Position numbers and translations under genes: made by a program | NCBI RefSeq assembly: GCF_021390335.1 | Contig: NZ_JAJUXK010000004.1 | Span: forward strand, 1,054,001-1,118,000 | Length of the DNA: 64,000 nt | Origin: Dyadobacter sp. CY343 | GTDB taxonomy: Bacteria > Bacteroidota > Bacteroidia > Cytophagales > Spirosomataceae | Direction: 5' to 3' | In this document: positions 1 through 9,330 of the stretch, piece after piece | How positions within the stretch are numbered: the first letter of the stretch is position 1 | Layout of the letters: the number at the start of each line of letters is the position of its first letter | Notes under the pieces: generated by a model | Databases searched by the model: none | Told to the model about the DNA's origin: nothing | Seen by the model: only the letters and a program-made list of their open reading frames with translations

Positions 1-1553
1 AGCATAACTTCACAGCACTTTTGGGCCAGTCTGCCCAACGTGACCAATCTTACAAGCTAACTGCTTCTGCATTGAATGTACCTTACACCAGCGAGGGCGA
101 TTTATACCTGGCGCTCGGTAATACAGAGGGACGAAATGTAGTGGATGAAGGTGATCTGGGGACTTATGCTTCTTACTTTGGTCGCGTTAACTACTCTTTC
201 GGCGACCGCTATTTACTTAATGCATCTCTTCGCGCCGATGGTTCTTCCAAATTCTTCCAGGGCGGAAATGCCTGGGGCTATTTCCCTTCGGTAGGAGCTG
301 GCTGGGTGATCAGCAATGAGGCTTTTATGAAGAACCAGAATTTCTTTGATAATCTGAAAGTAAGAGGAAGCTGGGGTAAAATAGGAAATGCATCTGTCCC
401 GTCTAATTTGTCGACACTCACGGTTGCCGCTGGCGGTAATCTGGCAGCCTTTTTCGGCGGACAGCTGAATACGGGAGCGAGCATCAACACCATTATTCCT
501 CCTACTACCTTTTGGGAACGCGGAGTTGGTACTGACTTAGGTTTGGAAGCTGCTTTCCTTAAATCGAGATTGACTGTTGAGCTGGATTATTATATCAAGA
601 AAACGGAACGCGCTATTTTCGACATTCCTGTACTTACTTCAATCGGAACAGAGTCGGGCCGGATCGTGGGCAACCAGGCTACTTTCGAGAACAAAGGTTT
701 TGAATTTGCATTGAGCTGGAGAGACGAAATCGGCAAAGACCTTACTTACAGCATTGGCTTCAACGGCGGGATCAATAATAACAAGGTACTTGCTGTAACC
801 TCCGGAGCCAATCCGATTTATGATGGCGGAGTCGGACTTACTGGCGGTGCATTGGCTACCCGCACCAGAGTAGGCGATCCGATCGGTTCTTTTTACGGAT
901 ACATTGTAGATGGCATTTTCCAGAATCAGGATGAGATCGCTGCCTCGGCACAGCCAACTGCAAAGCCAGGCGACTTCCGCTACCGCGATATCAGCGGAAC
1001 AGCGGGCGTACCTGATGGTGCAATATCAGGGCTTGACAGGCAGGTGATCGGAAATCCAAACCCGAAATTCACTTACGGTATCAATACCAACTGGAACTAC
1101 AAGGCATTTGACTTAATGCTCGATTTCCAGGGAGTATCGGGAGTTGATGTTTACAATGCAAATCTGGGATGGAGATATGGTAATGAGAACTTCACGAAAG
1201 ATTATTTCGATAACCGCTGGCACGGAGAAGGAACTTCGAATACTTACCCTTCTGCAAACATTGGTGGAGGCTCCAACTATTTCCCGAATACATTCTTTGT
1301 TCAAAGCGGCAGCTATTTCCGGGTTAGGAATGCCCAGCTGGGTTATACTTTCCCGCAAGCTTTCAATGAAAAGCTAAAAATCAGGAAACTAAGGTTGTAT
1401 GCAAATGCGCAAAACGCTTTAAACTTCTTCAAATACAAAGGCTTATCGCCGGAAGTGAGAGCAAATGAAAACAAGCCTACACAGGCAGGTATTGACGCGA
1501 ATGTTTATCCGCTTTCGGCTACTTATAACTTCGGTATCAATGTTACTTTCTAA
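1..1553 (+). CDS. SusC/RagA-type TonB-dependent outer-membrane receptor, C-terminal part
   Basis: The reading frame is already open at base 3 and runs to a TAA at 1551-1553, so the 5' part (signal peptide, carboxypeptidase-like domain and plug) lies outside the window. What remains is about 517 residues of TonB-dependent beta-barrel. It has the alternating aromatic/polar strands of this family, segments such as RVNYSFGDRYLLNASLRADG that recur in SusC proteins, and a terminal phenylalanine (NFGINVTF) as expected for insertion by the BAM machinery. SusC proteins import oligosaccharides across the outer membrane with a SusD lid, using TonB energy. The SusD gene follows after 13 bases and two glycoside hydrolases come next, so this is a polysaccharide utilisation locus. 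The substrate cannot be read from the barrel alone. Confidence 0.93.
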   Translation, partial: HNFTALLGQSAQRDQSYKLTASALNVPYTSEGDLYLALGNTEGRNVVDEGDLGTYASYFGRVNYSFGDRYLLNASLRADGSSKFFQGGNAWGYFPSVGAGWVISNEAFMKNQNFFDNLKVRGSWGKIGNASVPSNLSTLTVAAGGNLAAFFGGQLNTGASINTIIPPTTFWERGVGTDLGLEAAFLKSRLTVELDYYIKKTERAIFDIPVLTSIGTESGRIVGNQATFENKGFEFALSWRDEIGKDLTYSIGFNGGINNNKVLAVTSGANPIYDGGVGLTGGALATRTRVGDPIGSFYGYIVDGIFQNQDEIAASAQPTAKPGDFRYRDISGTAGVPDGAISGLDRQVIGNPNPKFTYGINTNWNYKAFDLMLDFQGVSGVDVYNANLGWRYGNENFTKDYFDNRWHGEGTSNTYPSANIGGGSNYFPNTFFVQSGSYFRVRNAQLGYTFPQAFNEKLKIRKLRLYANAQNALNFFKYKGLSPEVRANENKPTQAGIDANVYPLSATYNFGINVTF

Positions 1554-1566
1554 CATCAGAATCAAC

Positions 1567-3060
1567 ATGAATTATATAGATTTTAAAAACCATCTCAGGA
1601 AAACCAGCTTATATCTTGGCTTGGCCGGTATGCTGATCATCCCTTCGGCTTGTGACGAAAGCTTCCTGGACACTGATCCGCAGGGAAAACAGGCAGGAGC
1701 AGTTTTTTGGCAAAATGAAGGTGACGCAACCAAGGCTGTGAATGCAATGTACGCTAACCTTCGGGGCTGGAACAATACCGCATTCGCCGCGATCGCGATT
1801 GAGAATATTGGCTCTGATGACGCTGAAAAAGGCTCAACTGCCTCTGACGCGACGTTTTTTAATGATTATGACAGGTTTGTTGTCAGTTCCAATGACGCGC
1901 AGCTGGGTGGTTTCTGGCAAGGTCAATACCAGAATATCAATTATGCCAACCAGGTAATTACAAACATTCCTGCGATCAGCATGGATGAAACGCTCAAAGC
2001 GCGCTATATCGCGGAGGCGAAATTCATCCGCGCTTATTCGTATTTCCGCCTTGTAAGAGCGTTTGGCGATGTACCTCTTCGATTGGCTATTCCGAAAGAT
2101 GCGACCGAATACAACTTGCCGCGCACGCCAAAGGCGGAAGTTTATGCGGCGATTGAACAGGACTTGACGGATGCAGCTGCTACGCTGCCAGTCAATTATG
2201 GCGCAGCTGATGTAGGTCGCGCAACGAAGGGAGCGGCACAGTCGCTCCATGCAAAAGTGGCAATGTACCAGGCTAAGTGGCAGCAGGTTTTTGATCTGAC
2301 CAACGCAGTAATGACGTCTGGACAGTATTCGCTGTTTCCTCAATATGATGCGTTATTCCGGGTTCCAAATGAGAACTCTGTCGAATCTATTTTCGAAATC
2401 CAGAATGAGCTGTTCACCGCAAATAAAGACGCGTCAAACTCGCAGTACTCTCAGGTTCAAGGAGTAAGAGGTGTAGTTGGAGGTGGCTGGGGTTTTAATG
2501 TACCTACCGAAGCATTGGCTGATTCCTTTGAAACCGGAGACCCGAGAAGAGATGCGACCATTATCTTCCGCGGCGAAACTACACCTTCCGGTGACGTGAT
2601 CCCCAAAATTGGCGATAACCCCATGTATAATCAAAAATCGTATGTTCCATTCAGTATGTTCGTGTCTGGTTTTAACGAGGGAGTCCAGCAGAATATCAGG
2701 GTGATCCGTTATGCAGACGTTTTACTGATGAATGCAGAAGCAGCTAACGAACTAGGGAATACAACGCAGGCGCTTGCTTCGCTTGAAATGGTGCGTGCCC
2801 GCGCAAGAGGTACTTTGAAAAATGTGCTTCCAAAGATTACTACTACCAACAAAGCAGCTTTGCGGAATGCGATCTGGCATGAAAGACACGTGGAGCTTGC
2901 CATGGAAAACGATCGCTATTTCGATGTGATCCGCCAGGGAAGAGCTGCACAGATTTTTGGCCCAAAAGGCTGGAAACCTAACAAAAATGAAGTTTGGCCG
3001 ATACCTCAGAATGAGATCGAGCTAAGCGGAGGTATTCTGGTTCAGAATCCGGGGTACTGA
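1567..3060 (+). CDS. SusD/RagB-family glycan-binding lipoprotein
   Basis: A protein of 497 residues. The start at 1567 was chosen because it is 13 bases after the susC stop and opens directly on a lipoprotein signal (basic N-terminus, hydrophobic stretch, lipobox ending in SAC, then DESF). Longer in-frame extensions would run into susC. After the lipobox it shows the SusD pattern: an N-terminal region with AVNAMYANLRGW, TPR-like helices around YIAEAKFIRAYSYFRLVRAFGDVP, and the C-terminal IWHERHVELAMENDRYFDVIRQG block. SusD proteins are surface lipoproteins that cap SusC and help capture glycan. The tight spacing implies co-transcription and a SusCD complex. Confidence 0.95.
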   Translation: MNYIDFKNHLRKTSLYLGLAGMLIIPSACDESFLDTDPQGKQAGAVFWQNEGDATKAVNAMYANLRGWNNTAFAAIAIENIGSDDAEKGSTASDATFFNDYDRFVVSSNDAQLGGFWQGQYQNINYANQVITNIPAISMDETLKARYIAEAKFIRAYSYFRLVRAFGDVPLRLAIPKDATEYNLPRTPKAEVYAAIEQDLTDAAATLPVNYGAADVGRATKGAAQSLHAKVAMYQAKWQQVFDLTNAVMTSGQYSLFPQYDALFRVPNENSVESIFEIQNELFTANKDASNSQYSQVQGVRGVVGGGWGFNVPTEALADSFETGDPRRDATIIFRGETTPSGDVIPKIGDNPMYNQKSYVPFSMFVSGFNEGVQQNIRVIRYADVLLMNAEAANELGNTTQALASLEMVRARARGTLKNVLPKITTTNKAALRNAIWHERHVELAMENDRYFDVIRQGRAAQIFGPKGWKPNKNEVWPIPQNEIELSGGILVQNPGY

Positions 3061-3065
3061 GGGCA

Positions 3066-3123
3066 ATGATTGAATGATTGAATGACTGAATTATTGAATT
3101 AGTGAATGAGTGAATGAGTGAAT
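3066..3123 (+). repeat. Degenerate TGAATGA-type short-word repeat
   Basis: The gap between susD and the next gene is filled with about seven imperfect copies of words such as TGAATGA, TGAATTA and GTGAATGA, with a period of 7-8 bases. The repeat runs up to, and may include, the potential GTG start of the downstream hydrolase. A similar word array in the same orientation lies at 56398-56433. No facing inverted arm is visible nearby. Confidence 0.75.
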
Positions 3124-3129
3124 ATTGTA

Positions 3130-4476
3130 ATGCGTTTTAGAGATTTTTTTCTTTTCGGGTTAATGGTTTGGTTTGGGGTTTCCTGTAAAACGGAAAGTAA
3201 CCCTAAACCAGCCGCCCCGGCGAAGGTGGATACCACGACAAACAAGTTTCCGGTTATATCTGACGAAGCGCTGCTTACCCTGGTTCAGCAACAAACTTTC
3301 AAATACTTCTGGGAATTTGCGCATCCGGTGAGCGGACTAGCGCGGGAGCGTAATACTTCCGGCGATATAGTGACCTCTGGCGGCAGTGGATTTGGCATTA
3401 TGACGATTCCGATCGCGGTAGAAAGAAAATTCATTACGCGTGCTCAGGGCTTGGAAAGAATGCAGAAGATCGCCGGATTTCTGAAAAACAATACGCAGAA
3501 GTTTCATGGCGCATTTCCGCATTGGTTAAATGGTGCTACCGGTGCAGTTGTCCCGTTCAGTGAAAAGGATAATGGGGCTGATCTGGTGGAAACTGCCTTT
3601 TTGGTGCAGGGCCTACTTACTGCCAGGCAATATTTCAGTGCAAATACCCCGGCTGAAATGGACCTACGAGCTGATATCAATGCAATCTGGGAGGGTGTTG
3701 AATGGGATTGGTTTCAAAAAGACAATGAAAATGTGCTCTACTGGCATTGGAGCCCGAATTTTGGCTGGGAAATGAACCACCAGATCCGCGGCTGGAATGA
3801 ATGCCTGATCACTTATGCGCTTGCGGCTTCATCGCCAACTCACGGTATTTCAAAGGCAGTTTACGATAATGGCTGGGCAAGATCGGGCGATTTGAAAAAT
3901 GGAAATAGCTATCACGGCGTTAACCTGCCACTCGGTGAAGCTTACGGAGGTCCGTTGTTTTTCTCGCATTACTCTTTTTTAGGATTGAATCCCACGGGAC
4001 TTACAGATCAGTACGCTGATTATTTTACCCAAAACAAAAATCATACATTAATTAACTATAACTACTGCATCGCCAATCCGCAGGGATTTGAAGGTTATAG
4101 TGACCAATGCTGGGGACTGACGGCGAGCGATATTCCTGACGGTTATAATGCCAATTCTCCTACAAACGACAAAGGTGTGATTGCGCCGACAGCGGCTTTG
4201 TCTGCATTTCCTTACACGCCGGCTGAATCCATGAAGGCGCTAAAATTCTTCTATTACAAGCTCGGCGATAAACTATGGGGAGCATACGGATTTCACGATG
4301 CATTTTCGCTCGATGAGCTTTGGTTTGCAGATTCTTACCTCGCGATCGACCAGGGACCGATCGTGATTATGATCGAAAATCATCGCAGCGGGCTGCCGTG
4401 GAAGCTTTTTATGAGCGCCCCGGAAGTGAAGACCGGTTTGAAAAAGCTCGGATTTTCCAGTCCGAACCTCAATTAA
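3130..4476 (+). CDS. Glucoamylase-like family (GH144-like) lipoprotein hydrolase, copy 1
   Basis: A protein of 448 residues. ATG 3130 is preferred over the in-frame GTG 3118, which lies inside a repeat, because MRFRDFFLFG begins a compact lipoprotein signal ending VSC-KTES. The mature part carries the motifs of the glucoamylase-like family (PF10091): QQTFKYFWEFAHP near residue 60, FPHWLNGATG, YWHWSPNFGWEMNHQIRGWNE, PLFFSHYSF, and IDQGPIVIMIENHRSG near the end. From memory, characterised Bacteroidota relatives are GH144 beta-1,2-glucanases, so the locus may act on a beta-1,2-glucan; this is inference. As a lipoprotein next to susCD it may act at the cell surface. A paralogue follows after 21 bases. 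Confidence 0.82.
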   Translation: MRFRDFFLFGLMVWFGVSCKTESNPKPAAPAKVDTTTNKFPVISDEALLTLVQQQTFKYFWEFAHPVSGLARERNTSGDIVTSGGSGFGIMTIPIAVERKFITRAQGLERMQKIAGFLKNNTQKFHGAFPHWLNGATGAVVPFSEKDNGADLVETAFLVQGLLTARQYFSANTPAEMDLRADINAIWEGVEWDWFQKDNENVLYWHWSPNFGWEMNHQIRGWNECLITYALAASSPTHGISKAVYDNGWARSGDLKNGNSYHGVNLPLGEAYGGPLFFSHYSFLGLNPTGLTDQYADYFTQNKNHTLINYNYCIANPQGFEGYSDQCWGLTASDIPDGYNANSPTNDKGVIAPTAALSAFPYTPAESMKALKFFYYKLGDKLWGAYGFHDAFSLDELWFADSYLAIDQGPIVIMIENHRSGLPWKLFMSAPEVKTGLKKLGFSSPNLN

Positions 4477-4497
4477 GTGTTACCTAAAAACTCAATC

Positions 4498-5874
4498 ATG
4501 AAAATTTCCTTCTATTACATTCTGGGAATACTACTGCTATTTGCAAAATTGGATAGCCAGGCACAAAAGAAGAAAGCAACCACTACTAAGCCAGCGACTT
4601 TCAACGCAGCTGACCGACCCAAAAACCTTTCCGATACTGCATTGCTGGAACTGGTGCAAAAGCAAACTTTCCGCTATTTCTGGGAATTTGGGCACCCGGT
4701 AAGTGGTATGTCACGCGAGCGGAGCAATATCGCTTTTGATTATGGCGATGAGGTAGTTACCACCGGCGGGACTGGCTTTGGGATTATGGCGATGATCGTT
4801 GCCGCTGAAAGAAAGTGGCAGCCCCGGGATTCCGTTGCGGCGCGTCTATTGAAGATGGTTAAATTTCTTTCCAAAGCGGACCACTACCACGGTATTTTCC
4901 CGCACTGGCTGAATGGAGCAACGGGTAAAACGATCCCATTTGGCAGAAAAGACGATGGCGGCGATCTGGTTGAATCGTCATTTCTTTTCCAGGGGCTATT
5001 AGCCGCAAGACAGTACTTTGATAGGGATAATGACCTGGAAAGAGATTTAAGAAACCGCATTCAATGGATCTGGAACGAGGCGGAGTGGGACTGGTATACG
5101 CAGGGAAATCCGAATCAGCTGTACTGGCACTGGAGTCCGAATCACGGGTGGGCAATGAATTTTGAGCTGCGGGGCTACAACGAAACGCTGATCACCTATA
5201 TTCTGGCAGCATCTTCTCCGCGCTACCCGATCGCTCCGCAGGTTTATCACAAATGCTGGGCACAAAGTGACCATTTCAAAAATGGAAGAGAATTCCACGG
5301 AGTCAAACTGCCGCTTGGTTTTGACTTTGGCGGCCCGCTTTTCTTTGCTCACTATTCATTTGTAGGACTTGACCCGCGAAACCTGAAAGACCAGTACGCA
5401 GATTATTGGGAGCAAAATGTAAATCATACCCTGATCAACTATAAACACTGCGTGGCAAACCCCGGGAAATTCAAAGGATATGGAGAAAATAGCTGGGGAC
5501 TGACTGCCAGTGATACTTACAACGGTTACAATGCACATTCCCCTACCAACGATTTTGGTACGATAACCCCCACCGCGGCGCTTTCTTCATTCCCGTATAC
5601 ACCTAAAGAATCCATGAAAGCATTACGCCACTTTTATGACGATCTGGGTGACAAGATTTGGAGTAAATATGGATTTGTAGATGCATTCAATGAGTCCCAG
5701 AACTGGTACGCGAAGTCGCATCTGGCTATTGACCAGGGGCCGATCATTGTGATGATCGAGAACTATCGCACGGGTTTGCTCTGGAAGTTATTTATGAAAG
5801 ATCCGGATGTTCAGACTGGGCTGAAAAAGCTTGGATTTGAAAGTCCGGCGCTGGAAACAAGCCATAAAAATTGA
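4498..5874 (+). CDS. Glucoamylase-like family (GH144-like) exported hydrolase, copy 2
   Basis: A protein of 458 residues, starting at ATG 4498 with a Sec signal peptide that ends in SQAQ and has no lipobox cysteine, so the product should be released into the periplasm. It matches copy 1 along nearly its whole length (KQTFRYFWEFGHPVSGMSRE, FPHWLNGATG, YWHWSPNHGWAMNFELRGYNE, AIDQGPIIVMIENYRTG), so the two genes are a tandem duplication that has diverged. Having one lipid-anchored and one soluble copy suggests successive outer-surface and periplasmic cleavage of the same glycan. The gene ends the operon: a strong hairpin terminator begins 21 bases after its stop. Confidence 0.82.
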   Translation: MKISFYYILGILLLFAKLDSQAQKKKATTTKPATFNAADRPKNLSDTALLELVQKQTFRYFWEFGHPVSGMSRERSNIAFDYGDEVVTTGGTGFGIMAMIVAAERKWQPRDSVAARLLKMVKFLSKADHYHGIFPHWLNGATGKTIPFGRKDDGGDLVESSFLFQGLLAARQYFDRDNDLERDLRNRIQWIWNEAEWDWYTQGNPNQLYWHWSPNHGWAMNFELRGYNETLITYILAASSPRYPIAPQVYHKCWAQSDHFKNGREFHGVKLPLGFDFGGPLFFAHYSFVGLDPRNLKDQYADYWEQNVNHTLINYKHCVANPGKFKGYGENSWGLTASDTYNGYNAHSPTNDFGTITPTAALSSFPYTPKESMKALRHFYDDLGDKIWSKYGFVDAFNESQNWYAKSHLAIDQGPIIVMIENYRTGLLWKLFMKDPDVQTGLKKLGFESPALETSHKN

Positions 5875-5895
5875 CCACTTTTTGACCTAAATTAA

Positions 5896-5930
5896 CCGAA
5901 AGACCAGCCAGCAGCTGGTCTTTCGGTTTT
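5896..5930 (+). terminator. Intrinsic terminator of the susCD-hydrolase operon
   Basis: A perfect 12-bp stem (CCGAAAGACCAG at 5896-5907 pairing with CTGGTCTTTCGG at 5915-5926) with a 7-base loop is followed by TTTT. It lies between the last hydrolase gene and the kelch gene. Confidence 0.9.
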
Positions 5931-6015
5931 ATAAAATATAATTGTACCTTGATAGTGTTTTCTTGAAATGGCACGCTCAAATAGTGCCCTACCGGCTCAT
6001 TTAAACGTTAAAATC

Positions 6016-6996
6016 ATGAATAGATACTACAAATCAATATTCCCGATCCTGCTTTTCAACCTGCTTTCCCTGACTGCCCCGGCGCAGATGTGGCAGGTGT
6101 CCGAGCCTGAAAACCTTCCTCAAAAGAGACATGAAAATGCGATGGCTACCGCTAATGGTAAGCTGTACCTTCTGGGCGGCCGCGGCTTGAAAGCGGTCGA
6201 CGAATATGATTTCAAGAAAGACTCATGGACAAGTCTGGCGCAAACACCGCTTGAAATGAGCCATTTTCAGGCGGTCACTTACAAAAACGAAATTTATGTG
6301 CTGGGCGCTTTTACCGGCAGCTACCCGCACGAAGTACCAATCCCCGACATTTATATATTCAATCCGATTAAAAACGAGTGGCGAAAAGGCGCTTCTATTC
6401 CTGAAAACCGGAGAAGAGGCGCAGCCGGTGCATTTGTGATGAATGATAAAATTTACCTCGTCTGCGGCATTCAGGATGGGCACTGGGACGGACAGGTGAC
6501 TTGGTTCGATGAATTTGACCCGGCAACTGAAACCTGGAAAACACTTCCCGACGCGCCGCGACCGAGAGATCACGTGCAAGTAGCCGTTTTAAACAACAAA
6601 TTATATGTAGCAGGCGGCCGGCTTTCAACAGCGCGCATTAATCAGGTATTGAATACGGTGATCAAGGAAGTGGACGTTTTTGACTTTAAAACTAGTAAAT
6701 GGACTACGCTACCTGCCGAAAACAACTTGCCAACCTTGCGCGCGGGAAATACGACTGTCGTTTACAACAATAAAATTCTGGTGATTGGCGGCGAAAGTGA
6801 CGCGCATGTGGAGGCGCACAATGAAGTAGAAGCATTTGACCCTCAAACTAATAAGTGGGAGAAAATGCCTTCGCTGCACCAGGGCCGGCATGGAACGCAG
6901 GCTGTGTCTCTAAACAAAAAGATATTTATCGCAGCTGGCTCGGCCAATCGCGGCGGTGGGCCGGAGCTGAACGATATGGAAGTCCTTAATAAGTAA
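6016..6996 (+). CDS. Exported kelch-repeat beta-propeller protein
   Basis: A protein of 326 residues. ATG 6016 was chosen because MNRYYKSIFPILLFNLLSL followed by APAQ is a clear signal peptide; the longer frame upstream lacks one. Six kelch-type blades can be read from their glycine-rich strands (LYLLGGRG, IYVLGAFTG, IYLVCGIQD, LYVAGGRL, ILVIGGES, IFIAAGSA), each followed by a W about 15-20 residues later, giving a six-bladed propeller. Periplasmic kelch propellers include sugar epimerases such as NanM, but no catalytic signature was recognised, so no enzymatic role is assigned. It is separated by a terminator from the glycan locus and followed after 21 bases by an M1 peptidase gene. Confidence 0.85.
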   Translation: MNRYYKSIFPILLFNLLSLTAPAQMWQVSEPENLPQKRHENAMATANGKLYLLGGRGLKAVDEYDFKKDSWTSLAQTPLEMSHFQAVTYKNEIYVLGAFTGSYPHEVPIPDIYIFNPIKNEWRKGASIPENRRRGAAGAFVMNDKIYLVCGIQDGHWDGQVTWFDEFDPATETWKTLPDAPRPRDHVQVAVLNNKLYVAGGRLSTARINQVLNTVIKEVDVFDFKTSKWTTLPAENNLPTLRAGNTTVVYNNKILVIGGESDAHVEAHNEVEAFDPQTNKWEKMPSLHQGRHGTQAVSLNKKIFIAAGSANRGGGPELNDMEVLNK

Positions 6997-7017
6997 TCGA
7001 ATTATCAAAACACACGA

Positions 7018-8661
7018 ATGAATTTACGCCAATCCGTTTTTTGCGCGATACTATCGGCTATTTCGGTTTCCGGTTTTGCCCAGGAACACAAATTCACCCG
7101 CGCCGATACCCTCCGCGGCTCCATTACACCCGAACGCGCGTGGTGGGACCTTACTTACTATCATTTGAAGGTAAAGCCCAATGCGCAGGACAGTACTTTG
7201 AGCGGCAGTACCACGATCATTTACAAGGTATTGCAGCCAAATCAGCGTATCCAAGTGGATTTGCAACAACCGCTGTTGATTAGTAAAGTGATCCAGGATG
7301 GCGAATCGCTCGAATTCAAGCGTGACGGTAATGCATTTTTTATCGACCTGAAAAAGAAACAGGAAACTGGAAAAGCAGAAAGTATCGAGGTATTTTATTC
7401 TGGTAAACCGAGGCTTGCCAAAAATCCACCCTGGGATGGGGGCGTACAATGGATACCTGATGGCCAGGGCAATACGATCATTTCGACTTCGTGCCAGGGT
7501 TTGGGTTCAAGTGTATGGTGGCCGTGCAAAGACCACATGTACGACGAGCCCGACAGTATGCAGATCAGCATAACGGTACCTCAGAAAATGACTGACATTT
7601 CTAACGGAAAGCTGCTTTCTGTGGTTGAAAACGGCGATAATACGCGCACTTTCAATTGGGTAGTAAAAAACCCTATCAATAACTACGGAGTGAATATGAA
7701 CGTAGCGAATTATGTAAGCTGGGACGAAACTTACAAGGGTGAAAAAGGCGATTTGCCGGTTAGCTATTATGTATTGCCTAAAAACCTGGATAAAGCGAAA
7801 GAACATTTTAAGCAGGTTCCGATGATGCTGAAAGCATTTGAGCATTGGTTTGGCCCCTACCCTTTTTATGAAGATGGTTACAAACTGGTGGAAGTACCCT
7901 ATCTCGGCATGGAGCATCAGAGTTCGGTGACTTATGGGAATGAGTATAAAATGGGTTACCGCGGCCGCGATCTTTCCAATACGGGCTGGGGCTTGAAATG
8001 GGACTTTATTATCATTCACGAAAGCGGTCACGAGTGGTTTGCGAATAATATCACCTACAAAGATGTGGCTGATATGTGGGTGCATGAGAGTTTTACCAAC
8101 TATTCTGAAAACTTGTATACTGAGTATTATTTTGGTAAAAAAGCGGGTTCTGAGTATGTGATCGGCACCCGCAAACTGATTGAAAATAAAGCACCGATTG
8201 TGGGGATTTATGGTGTGAACCAAGAAGGCTCGAAAGATATGTATTACAAAGGCGGGAATATGCTGCATACGATCCGCCAGGTTGTGAATGATGACGAAAA
8301 GTGGAGGCAGATTTTGCGGGGGTTGAATAAAACGTTTTACCACCAGACAGTCGACGGATCGCAAATTGAAGCGTATGTGAGTAAAGAGTCCGGCAAGGAT
8401 TTGACCAAAGTTTTCGACCAATACCTTCGCGACACGCGCATTCCGGTTCTTGAATATAGTTTCGGAGGAAAAGGACTGCAATATCGCTGGACGAATGTGG
8501 TAGCGGGTTTTGAAATGCCGGTCAGAGTGCAGATCGGGGCAGGGAAAGAGGAATTTATTTACCCTACTAGCGAGTGGAAAACGATCAAGGTGAAGTCAGA
8601 AAAGAGACTGACCGTCGATCCTAATTTTTACGTAGAAGCGAGGGAAAGCAAGACTTCATAA
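7018..8661 (+). CDS. Exported M1-family zinc metallopeptidase (aminopeptidase N-like)
   Basis: A protein of 547 residues with a signal peptide ending VSGFAQ. The zinc site is complete: H334-E335-x2-H338 in HESGHEW and, after exactly 18 residues, E357 in VHESFTNY. A GMEH stretch near residue 300 corresponds to the substrate-recognition GxMEN motif. M1 enzymes remove N-terminal amino acids; this one is expected to act on peptides in the periplasm. It is short for the family (many exceed 800 residues), lacking the C-terminal helical domain, as in compact Bacteroidota members. Its stop codon directly abuts that of the convergent thiamine pyrophosphokinase gene, with no base between them. Confidence 0.92.
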   Translation: MNLRQSVFCAILSAISVSGFAQEHKFTRADTLRGSITPERAWWDLTYYHLKVKPNAQDSTLSGSTTIIYKVLQPNQRIQVDLQQPLLISKVIQDGESLEFKRDGNAFFIDLKKKQETGKAESIEVFYSGKPRLAKNPPWDGGVQWIPDGQGNTIISTSCQGLGSSVWWPCKDHMYDEPDSMQISITVPQKMTDISNGKLLSVVENGDNTRTFNWVVKNPINNYGVNMNVANYVSWDETYKGEKGDLPVSYYVLPKNLDKAKEHFKQVPMMLKAFEHWFGPYPFYEDGYKLVEVPYLGMEHQSSVTYGNEYKMGYRGRDLSNTGWGLKWDFIIIHESGHEWFANNITYKDVADMWVHESFTNYSENLYTEYYFGKKAGSEYVIGTRKLIENKAPIVGIYGVNQEGSKDMYYKGGNMLHTIRQVVNDDEKWRQILRGLNKTFYHQTVDGSQIEAYVSKESGKDLTKVFDQYLRDTRIPVLEYSFGGKGLQYRWTNVVAGFEMPVRVQIGAGKEEFIYPTSEWKTIKVKSEKRLTVDPNFYVEARESKTS

Positions 8662-9324
8662 TTAGTCCCAGCATTCCATAATCAGCATATCCCCGGTTTT
8701 TGCAGAAATCCTGACCATTCCATCCGTCTCAGCTTCATTACTGTTGCCCGTGCGGTGACCTAAGGTCAGGGTTTCGTTTTTTAAATTATATTTCAATCCG
8801 GAAGTTTCAATGCCTTCCACAACTCCAATTGGAATAAGCGAAATGGGCGTACCGGCAGCATACCATTTTTCGAAAGTCCCGGTAAGCGGGAATATTTTAG
8901 AATAATCATCGAACATCACGAGCCGGATCTTGTCCTTATAGCGAACGAGATTGGTGATATTGGTCACTGCATGATCGGCGCGGCGCCCAGTTGCCCACAC
9001 GATATTGGCAGCCGGAAATCCTCTTTCTATTAAAAAATCAACTCCTTTTTCAAGGTCAGTCTTTTCGGTATCTGGCGTGTTTACAATTTCCAAGGGTTGC
9101 TGGCGGGCAAGTATCGCGTCGAAATCGTGCGGATCGTCAAAATCGCCCAACCAGACATCAACTTTAATGCCCAGTTCCAGTACACGGTAAATTGCATTAT
9201 CGAGCACGACAATGAAAGGACTCCATTCGAGCAACTGCCCGAGCAGCTCTTCACTGCAAGCTTCTCCGTTGGCAATAATCAGCGCTGGCTCCTGCTTTTC
9301 TCTTACAATATGGTGTGATGACAT
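8662..9324 (-). CDS. Thiamine pyrophosphokinase
   Basis: A protein of 220 residues. It transfers pyrophosphate from ATP to thiamine, giving thiamine diphosphate in the cytoplasm. Seen in the sequence are the N-terminal Rossmann-like start ALIIANGEACSEELL, the substrate-binding segment VDVWLGDFDD around residue 55, PDTEKTDLEKGVDFLIERG, and ATGRRADHAVTNI, all in the order expected for the family. The C-terminal half is a beta-rich thiamine-binding domain. The gene follows the coiled-coil protein gene after 6 bases, so the two are probably co-transcribed. Its 3' end abuts the M1 peptidase gene. Confidence 0.9.
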   Translation of the reverse strand: MSSHHIVREKQEPALIIANGEACSEELLGQLLEWSPFIVVLDNAIYRVLELGIKVDVWLGDFDDPHDFDAILARQQPLEIVNTPDTEKTDLEKGVDFLIERGFPAANIVWATGRRADHAVTNITNLVRYKDKIRLVMFDDYSKIFPLTGTFEKWYAAGTPISLIPIGVVEGIETSGLKYNLKNETLTLGHRTGNSNEAETDGMVRISAKTGDMLIMECWD

Positions 9325-9330
9325 TATTAT

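Noticed and set aside
7507..8481. 324-codon minus-strand frame inside the M1 peptidase gene
   Set aside because: It lies wholly antisense to a gene with an intact catalytic site, has no recognisable domain and fits codon-complement shadowing.
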